Assembly (NCBI GenBank): GCA_900772845.1
Contig: CAAGSD010000120.1
Span: forward strand, 1-39,102
Reading direction: 5' to 3'
Length of the DNA stretch: 39,102 bases
Source of the DNA: Lachnospiraceae bacterium
Lineage (GTDB): Bacteria > Bacillota > Clostridia > Lachnospirales > Lachnospiraceae
The translations under genes and the position numbers were made by a program. This document shows positions 33,450 to 39,102 of the stretch, in pieces; within the stretch, counting starts at the first letter, position 1; each line of letters opens with the position of its first letter. The notes below the pieces were generated by a model. It searched no databases and was not told the DNA's origin. It saw only the letters and a program-made list of their open reading frames with translations.

Positions 33450-34784
33450 TTAAGCCAGCCTTTTATGTTTCCATCTGCCGGAATAATAACGGATCACCGG
33501 GATCACACAGCCGCAGCTCCAGGACAGGGGTGTGGCGATCCAGATTCCTGTAACTCCCAGAATTCCGGACAGCAGATAAGCAAACACGATCCTGCCGGAC
33601 AGTTCCGTTAATCCTGCTACCATGCAGGTATTCACATCTCCGGCGCCACGGATCACATTCTGGTAGCTCTGCATCACACCGGCGATCACATAAGCCACGC
33701 CGATGATCGTCAGATACGTACAGCCGATGCCGATGGCTTCTCCCGATTCGTTCGCATCCAAAAACAGCGTCATTAACTGAACCCGGAAAATAAGTACCAT
33801 GGAGGCAATAAAAATACTGGCTCCCACCATGACCCCCAGTGTCTTATAGAGAGCTTCCCGGATCCGGTCATACTGATTCTTCGCAATGTTCTGCCCGGTA
33901 AATACCGAAAGTGCCGTTCCAATAGAGACGATGACCTGGATCGCCACACTGTCCACACGGTTTGCCGCCACGTAAGCTGCCATGGTGGATGAGCCGAAGG
34001 AATTCACCAGTCTCTGGACACTCATGCCGCCCAGTGCGATCATACAGGACTGGAACGCCGCCGGGAATCCGGTCTTCACTACCAACCGGATATAACCGGT
34101 TTCCGGCTTCCACTTCATCATGGATAATCCGATCTCTTCTCTTACTTTCCACACTTTTACAAAACAGATCACTGCTGAAGTACACTGTGCCAGAATCGTC
34201 GCATAGGCTGCTCCCGCTACTCCCATTTTGCAGACGATAATGAAAAACAGGTCAAACACAATATTCACGACAGAGGAAGCGATCACCGCCCGCAGTGGAG
34301 TCTTCGAATCTCCCACACTGTTCAGGATCGCTGCGCAGCCGTTGTATACCACGCTGCCGAATACAAAGGTGTAGATGATATGCAGATATTCTGCGGAATA
34401 ACCGATGACATTCTCCGGTACACTCAACAATCGCAGGAAAAACTCCGCACCGAAAATTCCGATGAGTGACATGATGCAGGTCAGCCCACCTGCCACCCAG
34501 ACAAGTGCCGTCACAGTCTTCGCCAGTCTCTCTTTATTGCCACAGCCAAAGCACTGCGCCACCACCAGTCCGGCACCGTTGCACATGCCGCTGACCAGCG
34601 CCAACAGAAAATAGGTCAGGGTTCCTGTACTTCCTACCCCCGCCAGAGCGCTCTCGCCCAAAAATCTTCCCACGATCACCGTGTCCGCCACATTATATAC
34701 CTGTTGGAAGATGTTGCCGATCAGCATCGGTATGGCAAAGCCGATGATCAGTTTTAATGGTTTGCCCTGTGTCATATCTTTCAT
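33450..34784 (-). CDS. MATE-family efflux transporter
   Basis: A 444-aa protein with about twelve hydrophobic helices. The MATE start PLKLIIGFAIPMLIGNIFQQVYNVADTVIVGRFLGESALAGVG is followed by the mirrored second half (GFPAAFQSCMIALGGMSVQRLVNSFGSSTMAAYVAANRVD). It exports cationic or other small molecules using Na+ or H+ gradients; the substrate is unknown. RBS AGAGG precedes ATG 34784. Its stop is 30 bases from the convergent AraC stop with no clear terminator. It follows the GH35 gene by 61 bases and is probably co-transcribed. Confidence 0.92.
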   Translation of the reverse strand: MKDMTQGKPLKLIIGFAIPMLIGNIFQQVYNVADTVIVGRFLGESALAGVGSTGTLTYFLLALVSGMCNGAGLVVAQCFGCGNKERLAKTVTALVWVAGGLTCIMSLIGIFGAEFFLRLLSVPENVIGYSAEYLHIIYTFVFGSVVYNGCAAILNSVGDSKTPLRAVIASSVVNIVFDLFFIIVCKMGVAGAAYATILAQCTSAVICFVKVWKVREEIGLSMMKWKPETGYIRLVVKTGFPAAFQSCMIALGGMSVQRLVNSFGSSTMAAYVAANRVDSVAIQVIVSIGTALSVFTGQNIAKNQYDRIREALYKTLGVMVGASIFIASMVLIFRVQLMTLFLDANESGEAIGIGCTYLTIIGVAYVIAGVMQSYQNVIRGAGDVNTCMVAGLTELSGRIVFAYLLSGILGVTGIWIATPLSWSCGCVIPVIRYYSGRWKHKRLA

Positions 34785-34845
34785 GTACGTGTCCTCTTTT
34801 TTATCCTTCTGTTTTCAAAACGAATCCCGCCAGACCGGGCTCCGG

Positions 34846-36876
34846 TCAGCTCAGCCGCAGCAGTCTCGCCCCTGCCAGACGCATCTCCCGCTTCGGCGGC
34901 AGATCATAATAGACCTCCATTTTGAACGGATCCAGTTCCAGGGTCAGTTGTGTCGGGCAACCGTAGCGTTTCAGAGCCACACGCCATAGTTCACCATTGG
35001 AGAACCAGTCGTCAATCAGTTTTCCGTCCTGATACAAGCGTGCGCAGTCCCCGCCGAAATCCAGTTCCAGCCAGACATCGCCTGACAATGCATCCGCCGG
35101 GTGATACTCATATTCCAAGGTTAATTCATAGACGTTTGGTTCTGTTTGACCATATACGTTCCAGATGCTTTCCCCTGCCTGTCCGGCATCCGTGATCCGT
35201 ACCTTACCGGCTTCCGTAAAGTGCAGATCCGGCAGCAGACTCACCTTGCCCTTTTCATCTGCCCCTTCCTGCACATCACAAAAATGCTCCGCATCGTGTA
35301 TGGTAAGGATCCTTACCGCTTCCGCATGATCTTTGCCATCACTCCACTCGAAATAAATATCCTCCGGCTTCTCATCCGTATAGAAATAATAAGTTCCGCC
35401 AAAGCATCCCAGATAAGAGGCATTGGTTTTCCGAAGTCTGAACTGCTCTCCCCGTATCACCACCGGCAGATTATAAGGCAGCACCAGAATCGCATCCGTC
35501 CGCACATGGATCCGGTCGAAAATAATCTGCCTCTGTATTCCTTCAACATCTGTCACCGTAAACTGTAATGGCTTTTCCGGTGTGATCTGTTTCTCCGTCA
35601 TTTTCCGTTTTCTCTGGTGATTATTGATAAATAAGAACCCGCAGTCCGCCGTTTTATTATAGCGGAAGGCTGCCCGCAGCGTCTCCATGTCCTCCGCACC
35701 CGCAGGCTCGGAGATATTATCCGGCAGGTACACCTTTGCCGGTGCCAGCAGTTCTTGTGTGTTTTTTATAAAAATATGGTGCTTGCGCAGTCGATAATAG
35801 CTTTCTGACGGCAGACCGTTTTCCCGCAGGCACGTCTGAAAATCATAGCTTTTCACAGGAAGGTCATTGGCATAGCCGGTCGCCTTCGACTCCTGCAGGG
35901 TGGTATATTTTCCGTCAGGATTCACGCCGCCGTGGTACATATAATACCCGATCAGATTTGCCCCTGCTCCCAACATGCAGATCGTCTGTGCCTCAATATC
36001 CTCCGGGTAAGGGTAGGTGCGTCTGTGTGCCGTCACCTGCAGTCCCCCGCCCAGCTCCGCCGTCAGGTAAGGGAATGTTGACGTATCAAAGGTAAAACCA
36101 CTCTGTCCTTCGGCGAAATCCGATGCGATATTGGCATCGTCGTGAAAAGGCTGAAACAGGAAATTCCCGCTTGCCGCAAGTTCGTGGGTATGATTCGCCC
36201 ACGGAGCATCCACATACCCGCCAAGCACCGGCAGGAAGCTTTCCGGTACATAAGCGCCTCCCCACCCGGTCGCCGAATAATAGGGAGCGGTCAGTCCCTT
36301 TTCCTCCGCCATAGCTCTGAGTGTGCGCATATGCGCCATGCCCTCTTCCCTGTCGGAAGGACCTCCGGCATGCCCGTACTCATTCTCGATCTGAATGCCG
36401 ATGACGGGACCGTCGTCCTTATGCATATACCCATCCGCCTGCTCGGCAATCTTGGTAAAAAAGATGTCCACATACTTCAGATACTCTGGTTCATCCGTCC
36501 TAAGAGCCAGTTCTCCCCGCTTTTCCTTCTTCACCAGCCAGTCCGGGAAGCCACCGTTCCTGCACTCTCCGTGCGCCCACGGACCGATACGCAGCCATAC
36601 TTTCATCCCGGCTTCCTGACAGCAGTTCAAAAACGCCTTCAGATTCCTTCTGCCGGAGAAATCCCACTCACCTTCCGATTCCTCATGGTGGATCCAGAAC
36701 ACGTACGTAGCAACGATGTCTACGCCGCCCTGCTGCATCTTCTTAAGTGCTGTTTTCCATTCCCCTTCCGGATAGCGGGAGAAATGGAATTCTCCCATGA
36801 TGGGCAGGATCGGTCTGTCGTTGCAGGTTAAGTATTCGCTGTTATAACTATATACTGCTTTTCCCATGTTTTCCAT
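34846..36876 (-). CDS. GH35 beta-galactosidase
   Basis: A 676-aa retaining glycosidase. The N-terminal TIM barrel begins GEFHFSRYPEGEWKTALKKM and includes RIGPWAHGECRNGGFPDWL. The acid/base Glu is at about 166 in IGIQIENEYG and the nucleophile Glu at about 274 in YLTAELGGG. Beta-rich domains follow to the C-terminus. It removes terminal galactose from beta-galactosides, probably galactan or arabinogalactan side chains. No signal peptide, so intracellular. RBS AGGAAAGGA precedes ATG 36876. It lies about 150 bases after the GH2-type gene. Confidence 0.92.
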   Translation of the reverse strand: MENMGKAVYSYNSEYLTCNDRPILPIMGEFHFSRYPEGEWKTALKKMQQGGVDIVATYVFWIHHEESEGEWDFSGRRNLKAFLNCCQEAGMKVWLRIGPWAHGECRNGGFPDWLVKKEKRGELALRTDEPEYLKYVDIFFTKIAEQADGYMHKDDGPVIGIQIENEYGHAGGPSDREEGMAHMRTLRAMAEEKGLTAPYYSATGWGGAYVPESFLPVLGGYVDAPWANHTHELAASGNFLFQPFHDDANIASDFAEGQSGFTFDTSTFPYLTAELGGGLQVTAHRRTYPYPEDIEAQTICMLGAGANLIGYYMYHGGVNPDGKYTTLQESKATGYANDLPVKSYDFQTCLRENGLPSESYYRLRKHHIFIKNTQELLAPAKVYLPDNISEPAGAEDMETLRAAFRYNKTADCGFLFINNHQRKRKMTEKQITPEKPLQFTVTDVEGIQRQIIFDRIHVRTDAILVLPYNLPVVIRGEQFRLRKTNASYLGCFGGTYYFYTDEKPEDIYFEWSDGKDHAEAVRILTIHDAEHFCDVQEGADEKGKVSLLPDLHFTEAGKVRITDAGQAGESIWNVYGQTEPNVYELTLEYEYHPADALSGDVWLELDFGGDCARLYQDGKLIDDWFSNGELWRVALKRYGCPTQLTLELDPFKMEVYYDLPPKREMRLAGARLLRLS

Positions 36877-36907
36877 TTTGTAATCCTTTCCTCAAAAACC
36901 TTCCTAT

Positions 36908-37024
36908 TCAAGTCTTTCTTTTCAAGTTCTCGATCTCTCCCATCCAGACTGTGACGCTCCCGTCCTCATTTTCCGCATAGGTATATTTCGCCGGACAGCT
37001 TTCTTTCCGCCGCCTGATATAATT
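36908..37024 (-). other. in-frame coding-like tail behind the GH2 stop
   Basis: After the TAA at 37025-37027, the same frame stays open for 38 codons to a TGA at 36908-36910. It encodes a protein-like sequence that includes KYTYAENEDGSVTVWMGEIE. No start codon with an RBS precedes it. It could be the remnant of a longer GH2 C-terminus cut by a nonsense change, or chance. Confidence 0.35.
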
Positions 37025-39102
37025 TTAACCTCGCACCAGCATGCTTAACTCTTCTTCCGTTATTTCCTCCGCCGGCTCAAAATTCTCTCCCGACAGATAC
37101 GTATAAATTGATGCCTGCAGTGCTCTCGCCTCCGGATACTGCTGACTCTTATGCAATTCCATGGTGGATAGCAATACTTTTCCCTTCAGGCATCGGAACT
37201 CTATCATCTGTGCCATGGGGCGCAAGAATGCATAGCTGTCCATCTCCGTAATGATCGTCTTCATGGGATGCGGCAGAATCACTGCCCGCTTCGTTGCCAT
37301 GATCCACCATTGCCAGTCCGTGTGAAAATCCGTCGGAAATTCCTTAAAAATTGGATGCTCCGTATCGATCAGCTGCCCCATACCGCCTTCCTGATCCGCA
37401 AAAGTTCCCACCGACCAGAAATCCGTCGTAAACTGTGTTTTAATGGAATTGGGCAGACTCTCTTTGTCTGCATCCGGAGACAGATAGACTCTTCCACCAT
37501 TTTGAAGGATTTCTCTCGTCTTCACATCAAAGGCTCTGGTCTCATATACATTTTCCGGGCATACCGGAGTGGTCTTCCGATACACCCATATCGGATAAGC
37601 ACTGATACAGTCACCAATACGCACCTTAAGCGTGAGTGCGGTATTCTTCTCCACAAAGTCGAGCGGAATATCCAGGCTTCCTACCTCTGTATAACTTCCC
37701 GGGCGGCAGATCGTTATCTCTGTATCTTCTCCGGTTGCGATAACTGTATTTTTGCTTTTTATCTCCGCCGGCTCACAGTTTCCATTCTCAGACACACTCT
37801 TTTTTTCCGCAAGAGTCCAGCAAAATACTCCTTCGATATTTCCCTTGCCGAAATTCGCTGCTTCCACTTCTGCGATCAGCCGTTCTCCTGCCTCATAGGT
37901 ATAATGTGGCAGCTTTACCAAAATCCTACACTCTTGAAAAAATTCCCGGAACCTTTCCGGTCTGGCAAAATCATAGGGCTTCGGTTCTAAATGGGAATTC
38001 ATCATGCCTACCAGTGCCGTCCCCTGCCCCGGGAAATCCTGCAGTCCGAGGAGCGAAATCCCTGAAAGCTCTCTCGTCCGCATAGCCGCTTCAATCTCTT
38101 CCCGGTATGCCAGCCTCGACAATTCTCCCGTGGCTTCCACGTATTTTTTCCATGTGGGCAAAAGTTCCCGTTCCTCTACACGTTTTTTGATCAGTTTCAG
38201 ATTCACCGGATCCGATATTCCATGAAAGCTTTCCAGCTCCTCAAAATCTGGCAGCACTTCGAACTGCCCCACTTCAAAACTGAATACCGGCTTCTGATAC
38301 TCTTTTCGTATCTCTGCCATCGCCTCATCATAGGTTCGATCTGCGGAGGGATAGTTTTCATTGAGATACCCCCGCATGCCGGAGAAGGTTCCGCGGATCA
38401 CCACATCCTTGCAACTCTGCGATGTATAGAAATCGCTCTCTGGGTCACATCCTTCTTCACCATAAAAGGCATTGGATCCGTTCGCATACAGTCTGGTCGG
38501 ATCCATCCTTTTCGCCATTCTGACCAGTTCCCGCATCCGTTCTCTGCCTTCGTCTTGTGCCTGCAATTCATTGCCCAGTGTCAGCATTACAAAAGAGGGA
38601 TGATTGGCATAGGTTTTCAATAGGCCCGCAAGTTCTGCCCGGTAATACCGATAGCTTTCCTCCGTTCCAAAGGCATCCTTCGGATCCCAGTGAGACAGCT
38701 CCGGCTGCAGAAGCATTCCCAGTTCATCCGCTGCCGCAAACGCTGCTTCCGGCTCACAGTGGGAATGGAATCTTACACAGTTGATTCCATAACTGCGATA
38801 TTTTAATAACATCTCTTTCCATTCCGGAATTGTCATGGGTGGATGCCCGGTCTCCGGGTATTCTGCGCAATTTGCCTCACCCCGCAGAAAAATTGTCCTG
38901 CCGTTCAGAGCCAGCCTGCCGCTGCCGTTATCACCAAAAGAGCGAATGCCGAAACGGGTCCTGCACTCAACAGTGCTACCGCCTTTATCTTCTGCTGACA
39001 TACCGTTGTCCAGGGTTACAGCCATCTCATAGAGATTGCCCTCATCTTCGTCCCACAGTTTCACATTCTCCCGCAGAGGCAGATCACGGAACCAGATTTC
39101 CA
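37025..39102 (-). CDS. GH2-type glycoside hydrolase, 5' end outside window
   Basis: At least 691 residues, with the frame open to the window edge (39102). The first visible part, WFRDLPLRENVKLWDEDEGN, is the end of a sugar-binding jelly-roll domain. Then come an Ig-like strand set, RTRFGIRSF, and a TIM barrel with FLRGEANCAEYPETGHPP, YGINCVRFHSHCEPE, the acid/base Glu of MLTLGNELQ (codon near 38567-38569) and the probable nucleophile Glu of FSFEVGQFEV (38273-38275). About 380 C-terminal residues follow. GH2 covers beta-galactosidases, beta-glucuronidases and others; the activity is not decided here. Context suggests galactan or pectin side chains. Its stop is unusual in being followed by a coding-like tail. 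Confidence 0.8.
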   Translation of the reverse strand, partial: EIWFRDLPLRENVKLWDEDEGNLYEMAVTLDNGMSAEDKGGSTVECRTRFGIRSFGDNGSGRLALNGRTIFLRGEANCAEYPETGHPPMTIPEWKEMLLKYRSYGINCVRFHSHCEPEAAFAAADELGMLLQPELSHWDPKDAFGTEESYRYYRAELAGLLKTYANHPSFVMLTLGNELQAQDEGRERMRELVRMAKRMDPTRLYANGSNAFYGEEGCDPESDFYTSQSCKDVVIRGTFSGMRGYLNENYPSADRTYDEAMAEIRKEYQKPVFSFEVGQFEVLPDFEELESFHGISDPVNLKLIKKRVEERELLPTWKKYVEATGELSRLAYREEIEAAMRTRELSGISLLGLQDFPGQGTALVGMMNSHLEPKPYDFARPERFREFFQECRILVKLPHYTYEAGERLIAEVEAANFGKGNIEGVFCWTLAEKKSVSENGNCEPAEIKSKNTVIATGEDTEITICRPGSYTEVGSLDIPLDFVEKNTALTLKVRIGDCISAYPIWVYRKTTPVCPENVYETRAFDVKTREILQNGGRVYLSPDADKESLPNSIKTQFTTDFWSVGTFADQEGGMGQLIDTEHPIFKEFPTDFHTDWQWWIMATKRAVILPHPMKTIITEMDSYAFLRPMAQMIEFRCLKGKVLLSTMELHKSQQYPEARALQASIYTYLSGENFEPAEEITEEELSMLVRG

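Overview
The window looks like chromosomal DNA from a gut-type Lachnospiraceae (Clostridia). Supporting signs are the roughly 50 % GC content, strong AGGAGG-type ribosome binding sites, YesM/YesN-type two-component and AraC regulators, an ABC sugar importer without its own ATPase, and a surface M6 protease with a Pro/Thr stalk. No rRNA, tRNA, CRISPR, transposase or phage gene was seen. Nothing in base composition suggests recent transfer. The species cannot be named from sequence alone.

Layout. (1) 1-8815: a hairpin-rich leader, a HAD hydrolase on +, then a minus-strand run: AraC regulator, DUF3737 beta-helix protein, MalY-type C-S lyase/aminotransferase, secreted M6-like metalloprotease, membrane diguanylate cyclase, and Gfo/Idh/MocA oxidoreductase. 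(2) 8815-20000: a hexuronate locus. uxuA and uxuB lie on + and diverge from the AraC gene. Converging on them is a minus-strand operon of TRAP transporter dctP-dctQ-dctM, a YcxB-like membrane protein, a YesM-type histidine kinase, a YesN-type response regulator, a second membrane-anchored DctP-like protein and an MFS permease. (3) 20026-32421: a rhamnogalacturonan-I (RG-I) oligosaccharide locus on minus. In transcription order it holds two ABC permeases, a lipoprotein binding protein, GH105, a CE12-like acetylesterase, GH112 phosphorylase, GH28, GH51 and a small Cys-rich protein; a divergent AraC gene sits upstream. (4) 33450-39102: MATE efflux pump, GH35 and a GH2-type enzyme cut by the window edge, all on minus.

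How it fits together (inference). None of the glycan enzymes has a signal peptide, so the ABC system probably imports acetylated RG-I oligosaccharides that are taken apart in the cytoplasm. CE12 deacetylates, GH105 removes the unsaturated uronate, GH28 splits uronate linkages, GH112 phosphorolyses galactosyl-rhamnose to Gal-1-P, and GH51/GH35/GH2 trim arabinose and galactose. Free uronate may be taken up by the TRAP system. UxuB and UxuA carry the glucuronate branch (fructuronate to mannonate to KDG). The isomerase UxaC, the galacturonate branch (UxaB/UxaA) and KDG kinase/aldolase are not in the window.

Most interesting points: the two-component operon carrying a second, anchored TRAP binding protein that may act as a periplasmic co-sensor; the wholly intracellular RG-I pathway built around a GH112 phosphorylase; spaced direct repeats at the uxuA and dctP promoters that look like operators; an exclusive-hairpin arrangement just before the ABC binding-protein gene; and a coding-like in-frame tail behind the stop of the GH2 gene.
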